A DNA stretch of 64,000 nt from NCBI RefSeq assembly GCF_018613715.1, contig NZ_JAGGPT010000006.1, positions 558,001-622,000 of the forward strand, in the 5' to 3' direction. Each line of letters begins with the position of its first letter. Positions within the stretch are counted from its first letter, which is position 1. This DNA is from Chryseobacterium sp. ISL-6 (GTDB taxonomy: Bacteria > Bacteroidota > Bacteroidia > Flavobacteriales > Weeksellaceae). The position numbers and the translations under genes are program-made. The notes beneath the pieces were generated by a model. That model saw only the letters and a list, made by a program, of their open reading frames with translations. It searched no databases and was not told where the DNA came from. Positions 1 to 8,076 of this stretch are shown here, one piece after another.

Positions 1-795
1 GTTATAAAACCTTTAGAACTGGCAGACCTGAAACAAGCTCAGAAGACTGATTATTTGAATATTTTGGTTAAAGTACCTAATGTTCAGTTTGCAGCTTCTG
101 AATTAGGGAAAAGCTATGTTAATTATGTAGCGGGTTCTGGAGTTGATACAGATAGAAGTATTGTGGATACCAATGGAAACTCTACAATATTAAGAAACGC
201 GGGGTTTTCTACATTTGGAGCAACGTCGATTCCGGAAGGAAAAGGGAGCCTTACGTTTGTTATAAACCGCTATAATTCTTCCTGGCGGATGCAAATACGA
301 AATTTAAATGATGTTAATTTTATAGGGAAAAGATTTTTCTTTGAAGGCTTTGATGGAAACCTAGATGATTGGTCCAATATAAGTATTCAAGGAGCTGAGA
401 TCTGGAATATTCAGCAGTTTGGAAACCCAAAACCATGTGTGGTAATGAATGGTTTAAATAAAGATAACGAAGATTGGTTGATCTCAAAACCCATTTCTTT
501 GCAAGGGTTTTCTTCCGCTTTTTTGTCTTTCGATACCGATGTTAAAAATAATGGTAACCCACTGGAAGTTTTTGTGACTAAAAATTATACAGGAAATCCT
601 GCAACAACGCTGTGGGAGCCACTATCTGCTGTATTTGATCAGGATGCTAATTTGTTTAACACCTGGACTTATTCCGGCAATATTAATCTGAATGCTTATT
701 TGAATAAGGATATTATTATTGGCTTTAAATATACCTCTGCGGTTTCCGCTTCCGCAATATGGCAACTGGATAATATAAGAGTAGTTGGGAATTAA
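1..795 (+). CDS. Secreted DUF5689 / choice-of-anchor J domain protein, 3' part
   Basis: The reading frame is open from base 1, so this is the C-terminal part of a longer gene cut by the window edge; the TTG at 55 is not a convincing start. The first ~90 residues resemble the DUF5689 OB-like domain of Bacteroidota lipoproteins. After FFEGFDG (about residue 113) comes a jelly-roll 'choice-of-anchor J' region with W-x-L-D-N-I-R-V near the end, typical of surface glycan-binding or secreted proteins. No T9SS sorting domain is visible at the end. The domain names are from family memory; the specific ligand is unknown. It stops at 795 just before a bidirectional terminator. Confidence 0.7.
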   Translation, partial: VIKPLELADLKQAQKTDYLNILVKVPNVQFAASELGKSYVNYVAGSGVDTDRSIVDTNGNSTILRNAGFSTFGATSIPEGKGSLTFVINRYNSSWRMQIRNLNDVNFIGKRFFFEGFDGNLDDWSNISIQGAEIWNIQQFGNPKPCVVMNGLNKDNEDWLISKPISLQGFSSAFLSFDTDVKNNGNPLEVFVTKNYTGNPATTLWEPLSAVFDQDANLFNTWTYSGNINLNAYLNKDIIIGFKYTSAVSASAIWQLDNIRVVGN

Positions 796-837
796 AAGAA
801 ATTATAAACAGACTTTTGTATTATACTACACCAACTG

Positions 838-866
838 AAAAGCCACTACAGGTGTAGTGGCTTTAT
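838..866. terminator. Bidirectional intrinsic terminator
   Basis: Inverted repeat AGCCACTAC (841-849) / GTAGTGGCT (854-862) with a 4-base loop, flanked by A-rich and T-rich sequence on both sides. It lies between the plus-strand DUF5689 gene and the minus-strand DUF6702 gene, which converge here. Confidence 0.8.
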
Positions 867-885
867 TATTTAAATTGATTCTTTT

Positions 886-1356
886 TTAGAAAGATACTTC
901 GTTTACTTCTTTTCCACGTTGGAAATTCATTACTTTCTGACTTCCTTTATAAGAAATAGTAACGATGTTACTCTGCTTTGGAAAGGCACTTAGAAGTATT
1001 GTATTTTTAATCTTTAAGGTATTGATATCTGAAACACCGCCAGTCTCAAAATATACCCATACAGTTTCTCCGCTTACTTGACTTCCGGTAAATGTTATTG
1101 TTTTAGGCGAACCGTTGACGTACACATCAAAATTATTATTTACATATTTTTTTACTTCTGCTTCAAATCCTGCTGTATTGGGATTTATTTTAATAGCATC
1201 AGAAATATGACTTGTATTCATTTTTGTGGTGAACTTCAATGTTTTGCTTCCATCAATATAATCAACTTTTGTCATTGAGGAGAAAAAGTCTACATACATA
1301 AAACTCATTAACACAAAACATGTTAAAATTCCTGATATATATAAAAGTTTTTTCAT
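886..1356 (-). CDS. DUF6702 family secreted protein
   Basis: About 156 residues with a signal peptide (MKKLLYISGILTCFVLMSF), then a small beta-rich domain starting VDYIDGSKTLKFTTKMNT, the pattern of the DUF6702 family in Flavobacteriia. Its function is unknown. I prefer the ATG at 1356 because the signal peptide starts there with a lysine pair; the upstream ATG at 1380 would add eight residues in front of it. It is followed by the convergent terminator at 838-866. The upstream gene is the LOG protein, about 58 bp away, so co-transcription is possible but not shown. Confidence 0.65.
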   Translation of the reverse strand: MKKLLYISGILTCFVLMSFMYVDFFSSMTKVDYIDGSKTLKFTTKMNTSHISDAIKINPNTAGFEAEVKKYVNNNFDVYVNGSPKTITFTGSQVSGETVWVYFETGGVSDINTLKIKNTILLSAFPKQSNIVTISYKGSQKVMNFQRGKEVNEVSF

Positions 1357-1414
1357 CTTAATTAATAGATTTACAATCATAATTGTTATTTATAAGTCAC
1401 AAATAATATGCCAA

Positions 1415-2167
1415 TTAGAAATTGACATTTACAGCATACTTGTCATAAAATGCTTTAATGTGCGCTACAGCTTCATCAGCAGTATCTACCACTCTATAAA
1501 GATCCAGATCATCTTCAGCAATCATTCCTTCTTTTAATAAAGTTGCTTTGAACCATTCCAGTAAACCATTCCAGAATTCAGAACCAACCAATACGATAGG
1601 GAATCTTCCGATTTTGTTAGTTTGAATAAGGGTAATCGCTTCTGTAAGTTCATCAAGGGTCCCAAATCCTCCAGGCATTACAACGAATCCCTGAGAATAT
1701 TTTACAAACATTACTTTTCTCACGAAAAAGTAATCGAAATTCATTGAATAGGATTTATTGATATAAGGATTGAAATGTTGTTCAAAAGGCAGGTCGATAT
1801 TTAAACCAATAGATTTTCCTTCAGCATTAAAAGCACCTTTATTTCCTGCTTCCATAATCCCGGGGCCTCCACCTGTAATAATACCAAAGCCTATTTTGGT
1901 TATTTTTTCTGCAATTTCTACAGCCATTTCATAGTATTTGCTGTCCGGCTTCAATCTTGCAGATCCAAAAATAGAGACACAAGGTCCAATTTTTGCCAAT
2001 TTTTCATAACCATCCACAAACTCAGCCATTACCTTAAAAACCATCCAACTGTCTTTTGTAATGATCTCATCCCAGGTTTTTTGCCTTAGGCTATTTTGTA
2101 GTTTTGTTTCGTTTATATCAAGTTCTGGATTTACTAAACTTTCATCCCTGGTTTCATTAATTTCCAT
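1415..2167 (-). CDS. LOG family protein (TIGR00730-type Rossmann fold)
   Basis: 250 residues, with the two hallmark motifs of the LOG / 'lysine decarboxylase-like' family: GGGPGIMEAGNKGA (about 99-112) and PGGFGTLDE (about 165-173). Characterised members are cytokinin riboside 5'-monophosphate phosphoribohydrolases, or nucleoside monophosphate hydrolases more broadly; no true lysine decarboxylase activity is expected. The N-terminal ~45 residues are a polar extension before the Rossmann core. It starts 6 bp after the MurU-like gene and is probably its operon partner. The in vivo substrate cannot be read from sequence. Confidence 0.88.
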   Translation of the reverse strand: MEINETRDESLVNPELDINETKLQNSLRQKTWDEIITKDSWMVFKVMAEFVDGYEKLAKIGPCVSIFGSARLKPDSKYYEMAVEIAEKITKIGFGIITGGGPGIMEAGNKGAFNAEGKSIGLNIDLPFEQHFNPYINKSYSMNFDYFFVRKVMFVKYSQGFVVMPGGFGTLDELTEAITLIQTNKIGRFPIVLVGSEFWNGLLEWFKATLLKEGMIAEDDLDLYRVVDTADEAVAHIKAFYDKYAVNVNF

Positions 2168-2173
2168 TTCAAA

Positions 2174-2887
2174 TTATTTAAAGTGTTTTTCAGCTTCTAT
2201 TACAGATTCCGGTCTTCCAACATCTATCAAAAGACAGTCGTGTACATAACCATGGATTTTTTCTGTGTGCATAAGATCCAGATATTCTTCCATAACAGAA
2301 AACTTGCCCTTTCTTTTTATTTTCTCAAAGATAGAGGGGTTAATGCAATGGACACCACTAAAAGCTAATGCCTTAAATCCTTTATTGAATTCTGCAAGCC
2401 TTTGTTCTCCGGTTTGTACATTTAACCACCCTCTTAGTACCAAATCATCATTGAAAAGAAGCTTTCTCGAACTTTCTCTGTCCGAGACGGCTAAAGTAGC
2501 AAAATCTTTTATCTTTTTGTGATAGGTAACAAGATCAGTAATATTTATATCAGTAAGAATATCCGCATTCATGATCAGAAAATCTTCTCCATGATCAAGG
2601 AGTTTTCTAGCAAAAATTAAACCACCGCCGGTTTCAAGCAATTCCTCCCTTTCATCAGAGATTTCAATTTTGCAATTAAAATTGTTGTTTTCCTTTAAAA
2701 AATCAACAATCTGATCTCCAAAATGATGAATATTTATGACAAAATCGTTGATCCCGAAACTTTTAAGATATTTGATATTTCTTTCTAATAGTGGAACCTC
2801 ATTTACCTTAACCAACGCTTTTGGATGATGGTCTGTAAAAGGCTTTAGACGTGTTCCTTTTCCGGCTGCAAAAATTAAAGCTTTCAT
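2174..2887 (-). CDS. Sugar-1-phosphate nucleotidyltransferase, MurU-like
   Basis: 237 residues, a compact NTP_transferase fold. The N-terminus carries the nucleotide-binding signature G-K-G-T-R-L (9-14) with PKAL (22-25), then ETGGGL (85-90) and a metal-binding NAD (107-109). Length and motif layout match MurU / mannose-1-phosphate guanylyltransferase-like enzymes without the beta-helix domain found in GlmU. MurU makes UDP-MurNAc from MurNAc-1-phosphate. The nearby AmgK-like kinase, in the same direction, supports a MurNAc/GlcNAc recycling assignment, but other sugar-1-phosphates are possible. Confidence 0.8.
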   Translation of the reverse strand: MKALIFAAGKGTRLKPFTDHHPKALVKVNEVPLLERNIKYLKSFGINDFVINIHHFGDQIVDFLKENNNFNCKIEISDEREELLETGGGLIFARKLLDHGEDFLIMNADILTDINITDLVTYHKKIKDFATLAVSDRESSRKLLFNDDLVLRGWLNVQTGEQRLAEFNKGFKALAFSGVHCINPSIFEKIKRKGKFSVMEEYLDLMHTEKIHGYVHDCLLIDVGRPESVIEAEKHFK

Positions 2888-2963
2888 TTGTTATTGTTGA
2901 TAGATGATGAATGATCATTGATAAAATAAGCAGTGTGTAAATTAATCATTTATAATTTATCGC

Positions 2964-3371
2964 TTACGAATTAAGATGATGCTGCTCATCATGATGTAGG
3001 CTTATTTCTGTTCCTTCCGGATACTTTTGCTTGATATATTCAGCTATTTTTATTGCAGAATATACCGATCTATGCTGTCCACCAGTGCATCCGAAGTTTA
3101 CCTGAAGATTTTCAAATCCTCTTGAAAGATAATTGTCGATATTAATGGATATAATACTTTTTACCAGTTCTAAAAATTTTGGCATTTCAGTTTCGCTCTC
3201 CAGAAATTCCTGAACCCCGATATCATTGCCTGTCTGGGTTTTATATTCTTCAATTCTTCCAGGATTTAAAATTCCCCTGCAATCAAAAGTGAAACCGCCC
3301 CCATTTCCAGAATCATCTTTTGGTATTCCTCCTTTTTTATATGAGAAGCTGTGTATATCTATGTGTAGCAT
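2964..3371 (-). CDS. Stand-alone RapZ C-terminal domain protein
   Basis: 135 residues that align with only the C-terminal half of the RNase adapter RapZ: FDCRGILNPG (29-38) and the signature GCTGGQHRSV (94-103). The N-terminal P-loop kinase-like half of RapZ is absent. In E. coli the RapZ C-terminal domain binds glucosamine-6-phosphate and the sRNA GlmZ. Here the gene sits between an AmgK-like kinase and a MurU-like transferase, about 75 bp from each, so a role as a phosphosugar sensor for cell-wall precursor recycling is an inference. RNA binding has not been shown for this short form as far as I know. Confidence 0.85.
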   Translation of the reverse strand: MLHIDIHSFSYKKGGIPKDDSGNGGGFTFDCRGILNPGRIEEYKTQTGNDIGVQEFLESETEMPKFLELVKSIISINIDNYLSRGFENLQVNFGCTGGQHRSVYSAIKIAEYIKQKYPEGTEISLHHDEQHHLNS

Positions 3372-3446
3372 TTTTATTTTTTATTTTTAAACCAAAGGCT
3401 TATTAAACTTAATTAAGGATTAGGAAGCTTTAAAATAGGAGAGAAT

Positions 3447-4469
3447 CTATTTATCGTTTAAGATCTCATTAATTTTTGACTTCGTTTTATCAAGAGCTAA
3501 TTGTTGTATTACTTTTTTTAGTTCAGGATACTCTTTCATCTGGTCCCATTTTTCAGCAAACTGTATTATATTTTCAATACCCTGTTCTATACTTGATATA
3601 AAATGTTTTTTTCTTTGAATAAGTCCTCTAAAACCATAGGCGCCCAAAACCTGAAGGAATCTCATCATTTGAAGCGGCTTTACCGAATCTTTTAGTTGGT
3701 GTTCTGTTTCTTCATTTTCAAACTGAGCAATATAGAACTCTAGCATCTCATTTTTTAAATCTTCAGGGAAATTAGCTTTAGCCTGAAAAAGAAAAGAAAT
3801 TACATCATACATTAAAGGCCCTTTCATAGCGGACTGATAGTCGATAAAAGAAACATTGTTATTTTCGTTTATCATGATATTTCTTGACTGAAAGTCTCTG
3901 ATCATTATTCCCTGTGGCTCAAGATTTTCAATACGAATTGAAATTTTCTTAAATTCCTTTAGTAAGGTTGATTTATGATATTCGAGTTCCAAGACATCAG
4001 CAATAAAGTTCTTGAAATAATACAGATCATGAATGACCGGAAGTTCATCGTAGCTTTCATATTCAAATGTTTTACTAAAGTCAATTTTTCCTTGTGTCTG
4101 TTTCTGTAGCTGGAAAAGTTTTTCTAGTGTTTGCTTTACCAAAGATTTTACTTTTTCCGATAAGCCCTCATTTGAAATGATTTCAGATAAGGTGTTTTCA
4201 CCTAAAAATTCCTGAATGTACATTTTCCGATCTTCGGAAATAGCAAAAATAGTAGGAGTATTAAGGGTTAGTTTGGAAAAAACTGTTGAATAATAGAAGA
4301 AACTTTCGTTCTCCTGGATATTCTCATTATAAGTAATAATGTATTTTTTGTTGTCTGCTTTTGCCCAAAAATTCACCCTCGCGGATCCGCTTTGAGCCAA
4401 TGTGACGAACTCAGAAGATTTTTCACCTATATAGTTTTCAAAAAATCGTTGTGCGTTTTCAGAAGTCAT
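3447..4469 (-). CDS. Aminoglycoside-phosphotransferase-fold kinase, AmgK-like
   Basis: 340 residues of the APH/choline kinase fold. The catalytic loop is RDFQSRN (191-197), with Arg in place of the usual His-x-Asp lead, as in AmgK-type sugar kinases; the metal-binding Asp is D210 in FIDYQ, followed by the family-typical GP..YD..SFL. AmgK phosphorylates the anomeric position of MurNAc/GlcNAc, giving the substrate for MurU. Operon order kinase, RapZ-C, MurU-like, LOG fits that pathway. A TATATTTG box lies 10 bp upstream of the ATG. Confidence 0.8.
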   Translation of the reverse strand: MTSENAQRFFENYIGEKSSEFVTLAQSGSARVNFWAKADNKKYIITYNENIQENESFFYYSTVFSKLTLNTPTIFAISEDRKMYIQEFLGENTLSEIISNEGLSEKVKSLVKQTLEKLFQLQKQTQGKIDFSKTFEYESYDELPVIHDLYYFKNFIADVLELEYHKSTLLKEFKKISIRIENLEPQGIMIRDFQSRNIMINENNNVSFIDYQSAMKGPLMYDVISFLFQAKANFPEDLKNEMLEFYIAQFENEETEHQLKDSVKPLQMMRFLQVLGAYGFRGLIQRKKHFISSIEQGIENIIQFAEKWDQMKEYPELKKVIQQLALDKTKSKINEILNDK

Positions 4470-4479
4470 AATATGGAAA

Positions 4480-4487
4480 CAAATATA
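4480..4487 (-). promoter_or_regulatory. -7 box (TATATTTG) of the kinase operon
   Basis: A perfect TAnnTTTG element on the minus strand, 10 bp before the kinase ATG. No clear -33 TTG is visible. It lies back-to-back with the xrtF box in a 50-bp intergenic space. Confidence 0.5.
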
Positions 4488-4507
4488 CTAAATTACAGTC
4501 TAATTTT

Positions 4508-4515
4508 TATCTTTG
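4508..4515 (+). promoter_or_regulatory. -7 box (TATCTTTG) of xrtF
   Basis: TATCTTTG followed by exactly four bases (CATC) and the ATG at 4520. If transcription begins a few bases after the box, the mRNA would be leaderless or nearly so. dnaB has the same arrangement. Confidence 0.5.
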
Positions 4516-4519
4516 CATC

Positions 4520-5050
4520 ATGCTAAAGGATTTTAAACCAGTTTTAAGTATTCTATTGAGGTTCATCATCATCTATCTGGTGCTGCTTTTTTGTTATCAG
4601 TTTTACCTGAATAGTTTTAAAGAATCCGGACTAGACCCTTTTTCACGAATAATTGCTGAACAGGTAAGCTGGATCCAAAATGCTTTACACTATCCTACAC
4701 AGTTGTATAATGATGTTTCAAAAGAACAGGTCTGGTTTTATGTGAAAAAAGTTTATGTGACAAGAATGGTAGAAGGATGTAATGCTATTTCAGTTATGAT
4801 CCTATTTATTTCTTTTGTTTTTGCTTTTTATAAAGGCCTCAAAACTTTTATTTTTGCATTTATTGGCCTTTTATTGCTTTATATAATGAATATTCTACGA
4901 ATTGTAGGCCTAAATATTGTTGTAAGTGACTTTAAACAATATGAGAGAATTGCTCATGATTTTCTTTTTCCTGCCATCATTTATGGGACAGTAGTTGTAC
5001 TTTGGCTTATATGGATTAAATTCTTTGCTTTAAAAAATGAAAATTCTTAA
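4520..5050 (+). CDS. xrtF: Exosortase family protein XrtF
   Basis: 176 residues with several hydrophobic membrane segments. The exosortase catalytic triad is visible: Cys87 in EGCNAISVM, Arg127 in NILRIVGLN and His146 in AHDFLFP. Length and the companion gene identify the flavobacterial F-type exosortase. Exosortases are membrane transpeptidases that process C-terminal sorting tripartite tails, analogous to sortases. No obvious cognate C-terminal signal (short motif, membrane helix, basic tail) is seen in other proteins of this window, so the substrate is elsewhere. It overlaps the next gene by 14 bp. Confidence 0.9.
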   Translation: MLKDFKPVLSILLRFIIIYLVLLFCYQFYLNSFKESGLDPFSRIIAEQVSWIQNALHYPTQLYNDVSKEQVWFYVKKVYVTRMVEGCNAISVMILFISFVFAFYKGLKTFIFAFIGLLLLYIMNILRIVGLNIVVSDFKQYERIAHDFLFPAIIYGTVVVLWLIWIKFFALKNENS

Positions 5051-5471
5051 TTGGTTTTTAGTAATAATCGGAATCTGTGGTCTTATAAGTGTGCGAATAC
5101 TTGAGGACAAATTGTTTTATGACCCATTCCTGGGTTATTTTCATGAAGCTGATAAAAGTATGATATTTCCTTCTTTTGAATGGGGGCAGTTAATTCTGGG
5201 ATATGTATTCAGATTTATTTTAAACTTACTTTTCTCTTGTTTAATTATTCATTTTTTATTTAAAGATAAAACATGGACAATGCAGGGAGGTATATTGATA
5301 ATGATAATTTTCCTGATTACTTTTCCTATTTATCTGTATTGTATTTACAATAAATTTGAAATAGGTTATCTTTTTTCTTTCTATATGAGACGGTTTGTGA
5401 TTCAGCCTTTGGCAATACTTTTAATCGTTCCAATGTTTTATTATAGAAAACAGATGGTAAAGGGAGGCTAG
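5037..5471 (+). CDS. Exosortase F system-associated membrane protein
   Basis: 144 residues, mostly hydrophobic, starting within the last codons of xrtF (14-bp overlap), which suggests translational coupling. The N-terminal layout VRILEDKLFYDPF...YF, then FRFILNLLFS, matches the small protein always found beside XrtF in Flavobacteriia. Four membrane helices are likely. The molecular role is unknown; the constant pairing suggests a partner or chaperone of the exosortase. Confidence 0.85.
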   Translation: MKILNWFLVIIGICGLISVRILEDKLFYDPFLGYFHEADKSMIFPSFEWGQLILGYVFRFILNLLFSCLIIHFLFKDKTWTMQGGILIMIIFLITFPIYLYCIYNKFEIGYLFSFYMRRFVIQPLAILLIVPMFYYRKQMVKGG

Positions 5472-5480
5472 TAAAAATTT

Positions 5481-6476
5481 TTATTTTACGGTGTGTTTGA
5501 TTTCAAGTATAATGTTACCGGTTGTCCATTCTATTCTTTTTACGAATTCTCTTTCACGGACCGGGCAATCCATAATCTGGCATATGGGACATGAAATGAT
5601 CTTACAATCATCCATATGAAAATTAAATTCGATAGTACGCTTCATATTTTTAGCTAAAAGAATAATTACATTTTCCATTTCTTTGTGAGCATCACGAAGG
5701 CTGTAATACCAGGGAAGCGTAATATGTGCATCAATATGAAGAGAAGATCCAAACTGTTGTATTTTCATATTGTGAATATCTATCCATTCAGTTTTTCTGT
5801 TATTTTCGAGTATCTGAACAATTTGGATTAATATTTCAGGATCCTGTTCGTCCATAATTCCACTTAGTGACTTTCGAACAATTTTATACCCTACGAAGAT
5901 GATGTACCCTCCAAAAATAAGTGCTACGACAGAATCCAGCCAATATATTTTAGTAAAGTAGACGACAATTAAACTGAGCACGACACCAAGTGTCGTAATT
6001 GTATCAGATTGGAGGTGTTTTCCTGAGGATATGAGTACCAGTGAATTATCAGTTTCCCCTTTTTTTATGGAAATATAACCCAATAAATAATTAACCACGG
6101 CGGTAGCTGCTATAATAGCAATCCCCCAATCTAATTTGTTAAGTATCTTTCCGACGATCAGACTATTGACACCCTCATAGATGATCATAATCCCTGCAAT
6201 AGCGATCAAAGCTCCTTCTATACCCGAGGTTACAAATTCTACCTTTCCGTGCCCATAAGGATGATCTTCATCCTTGGGTTTGGCAGCAAGATGTAAAGAA
6301 TACAGTCCCATAAATGCACTGATTACATTAACGATGCTTTCCATGGCATCAGAAAATACGGCATCTGAATTGGTGAGTTTCCAGGCGATAATTTTTCCGA
6401 TAAATAAGATTATTCCAAAAGTTGCAATCCACTTCTGAAAACCTATTTTATTTTTATTCGTACTCTGAATGTTCAT
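5481..6476 (-). CDS. Cation diffusion facilitator (CDF) transporter with Cys-rich tail
   Basis: 331 residues. Metal-site residues of the CDF family are present: D43 in FSDAMES on helix II, the HPYGHGK motif (72-78) after helix III region, HLQSD (154-158) and D181. A cytoplasmic C-terminal domain follows. These proteins export Zn, Fe, Mn or Co in exchange for protons. Unusual is a cysteine cluster near the end, spaced C-x4-C-x2-C-x4-C (about 291-304), which could bind metal. Converges with the xrtF pair with a 9-bp gap. Confidence 0.88.
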   Translation of the reverse strand: MNIQSTNKNKIGFQKWIATFGIILFIGKIIAWKLTNSDAVFSDAMESIVNVISAFMGLYSLHLAAKPKDEDHPYGHGKVEFVTSGIEGALIAIAGIMIIYEGVNSLIVGKILNKLDWGIAIIAATAVVNYLLGYISIKKGETDNSLVLISSGKHLQSDTITTLGVVLSLIVVYFTKIYWLDSVVALIFGGYIIFVGYKIVRKSLSGIMDEQDPEILIQIVQILENNRKTEWIDIHNMKIQQFGSSLHIDAHITLPWYYSLRDAHKEMENVIILLAKNMKRTIEFNFHMDDCKIISCPICQIMDCPVREREFVKRIEWTTGNIILEIKHTVK

Positions 6477-6483
6477 AAGTTTG

Positions 6484-6520
6484 ATAAAAAAAAGAATCTC
6501 AATTTTGAGACTCTTTTTTA
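6484..6520 (-). terminator. Intrinsic terminator after asd
   Basis: Hairpin GAATCTC (6494-6500) / GAGACTC (6507-6513), with a G-U pair on the minus-strand RNA, followed there by a run of T. T-rich sequence on the other side may make it bidirectional. It ends the asd transcript just before the CDF start. Confidence 0.75.
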
Positions 6521-6530
6521 TTTTGTTAGT

Positions 6531-7523
6531 TTATACTAAGTTGTTTGCTACCAGGTATTCTGCAATCTGTACTGCGTTCGTTGCAGCTCCTTTTCGCAGA
6601 TTATCAGCTACAATCCAGAGATTGAGCGTTTTCGGCTGAGAAAGATCTCGCCGTATTCTTCCAACGAAGACCTCATCTTTTCCCTCAGAATCTAAAGGCA
6701 TTGGATAGAGGTTGTTTTTAACATCATCTATTACAATAACTCCTGGGGTTTCAGATAAGATTTTTCTTACCTCGTCAAGTTCAAATTCGTTTTCAAATTC
6801 GATATTTACACTTTCAGAATGTCCTCCCTGAACGGGAACTCTTACTGCAGTTGCTGTTAAATTAAATGTATCATCACCTAGAATTTTCTTAGGCTCTTTC
6901 ATTAATTTAATTTCTTCTTTAGTATAATCATCATCACTGAAAACGTCGCAATGCGGTAAAGCATTTTTAAAGATCTGGTAAGGATATACTTTCGCTACCG
7001 AATTGTCACCATTGATTTCAGCATTCAATTGATCAACCGCTGCTTTTCCAGTTCCTGTTACAGACTGGTAAGTAGAGACAACAACTCTTTTAAGGTCATA
7101 TTTTTTGTTAAGTGGTCCTAAAACCATCACCAACTGAATCGTAGAACAATTTGGATTAGCAATAATCTTATCTTCAGCAGTTAATACATTTGCATTAATC
7201 TCCGGAACTACAAGTTTTTTTGTAGGATCCATTCTCCATGCTGAAGAATTATCAATTACCGTTATTCCGGCTTCTGCAAATTTTGGTGCAAACTCAAGCG
7301 ATGTAGAACCTCCGGCTGAGAAAATTGCAATATCAGGTTTGGCAGCTATAGCGTCATTAATGCTTACAATCGTATACTCTTCCTGTTTATACTTCACCTT
7401 CTTACCAATAGATCTTTCCGAAGCGACCGGAATTAATTCTGTGATAGGAAAGTTTCTCTCCTCCAATACTTTAAGCATAACTTGTCCAACCATTCCTGTT
7501 GAACCTACTACAGCTACTTTCAT
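6531..7523 (-). CDS. asd: Aspartate-semialdehyde dehydrogenase
   Basis: 330 residues. N-terminal NADP-binding GSTGMVGQ (7-14), the active-site cysteine C126 in NPNCST, and the downstream GGHSES segment with the catalytic His. It reduces aspartyl phosphate to aspartate semialdehyde, the branch point to lysine/diaminopimelate, threonine and methionine. Full length. It lies 30 bp after the small membrane protein gene and ends before its own terminator. Confidence 0.95.
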   Translation of the reverse strand: MKVAVVGSTGMVGQVMLKVLEERNFPITELIPVASERSIGKKVKYKQEEYTIVSINDAIAAKPDIAIFSAGGSTSLEFAPKFAEAGITVIDNSSAWRMDPTKKLVVPEINANVLTAEDKIIANPNCSTIQLVMVLGPLNKKYDLKRVVVSTYQSVTGTGKAAVDQLNAEINGDNSVAKVYPYQIFKNALPHCDVFSDDDYTKEEIKLMKEPKKILGDDTFNLTATAVRVPVQGGHSESVNIEFENEFELDEVRKILSETPGVIVIDDVKNNLYPMPLDSEGKDEVFVGRIRRDLSQPKTLNLWIVADNLRKGAATNAVQIAEYLVANNLV

Positions 7524-7553
7524 CTTAATGATTACAATGTTTAAGTTAATATA

Positions 7554-7985
7554 TTATGCCCCAAAGACTCTTGTCCAAGGGAACGCGAATGCAAATAAAC
7601 CAACTGCAATTAATCCCATAATGACAATTCCTAAAGAAATGGTATCATTGGATTTTACTTTTTTATTGATGATCGTCATCAATACTGCTGCAATTAGCAT
7701 AGAAAATGGATGTTCTACATACTGGAACCTTAGGTCTGCATTTTTCATTACTGATCCCATATCCAATCCTTTTGTAAAATTAGTGATCAGCATAATAATC
7801 CCAATTAAAAACTGAACATGAAAGAAAATCATCGTGAAGAGGGTAATCTTCTTCAAAAATTTATTCACTTTCCCACTGAAACCAAACATGGTTCCTAAAA
7901 GTGCAATAATAAATAATGCTACTAAAAGAAGCTCCAGATACCCAAACCCTTTATGGGCACTAAGTAAAATCTTGTAAAAATCCAT
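7554..7985 (-). CDS. Small four-helix membrane protein (cytochrome-b-like family)
   Basis: 143 residues with about four hydrophobic helices. Histidines sit at helix ends (SAHKGFGYLE, IFFHVQFLIG, YVEHPFSML), the reason such proteins are often labelled 'cytochrome B' in Bacteroidota databases; some entries carry the misleading name 50S L27. Haem binding is not established. It is upstream of asd with a 30-bp gap and may share its transcript. Function unknown. Confidence 0.65.
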   Translation of the reverse strand: MDFYKILLSAHKGFGYLELLLVALFIIALLGTMFGFSGKVNKFLKKITLFTMIFFHVQFLIGIIMLITNFTKGLDMGSVMKNADLRFQYVEHPFSMLIAAVLMTIINKKVKSNDTISLGIVIMGLIAVGLFAFAFPWTRVFGA

Positions 7986-8020
7986 ATCCTATTTTTTCTA
8001 TTTTTCTGATCACAAAGATA

Positions 8021-8048
8021 ACAAAAAATCCCAGCCAAAGCCGGGATT
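8021..8048 (-). terminator. Intrinsic terminator of the TonB receptor gene
   Basis: Minus-strand hairpin with AATCCC (8027-8032) / GGGATT (8043-8048), extended by three inner pairs to nine base pairs, then a run of T. It lies 29 bp past the stop codon. Confidence 0.85.
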
Positions 8049-8076
8049 GATATTTATAAAATCTAAAATTGTATTA

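Noticed and set aside
1415..2167. Calling the gene at 1415 a lysine decarboxylase
   Set aside because: The GGGPG and PGGFGT motifs define the LOG family; that old name is a historic misannotation.
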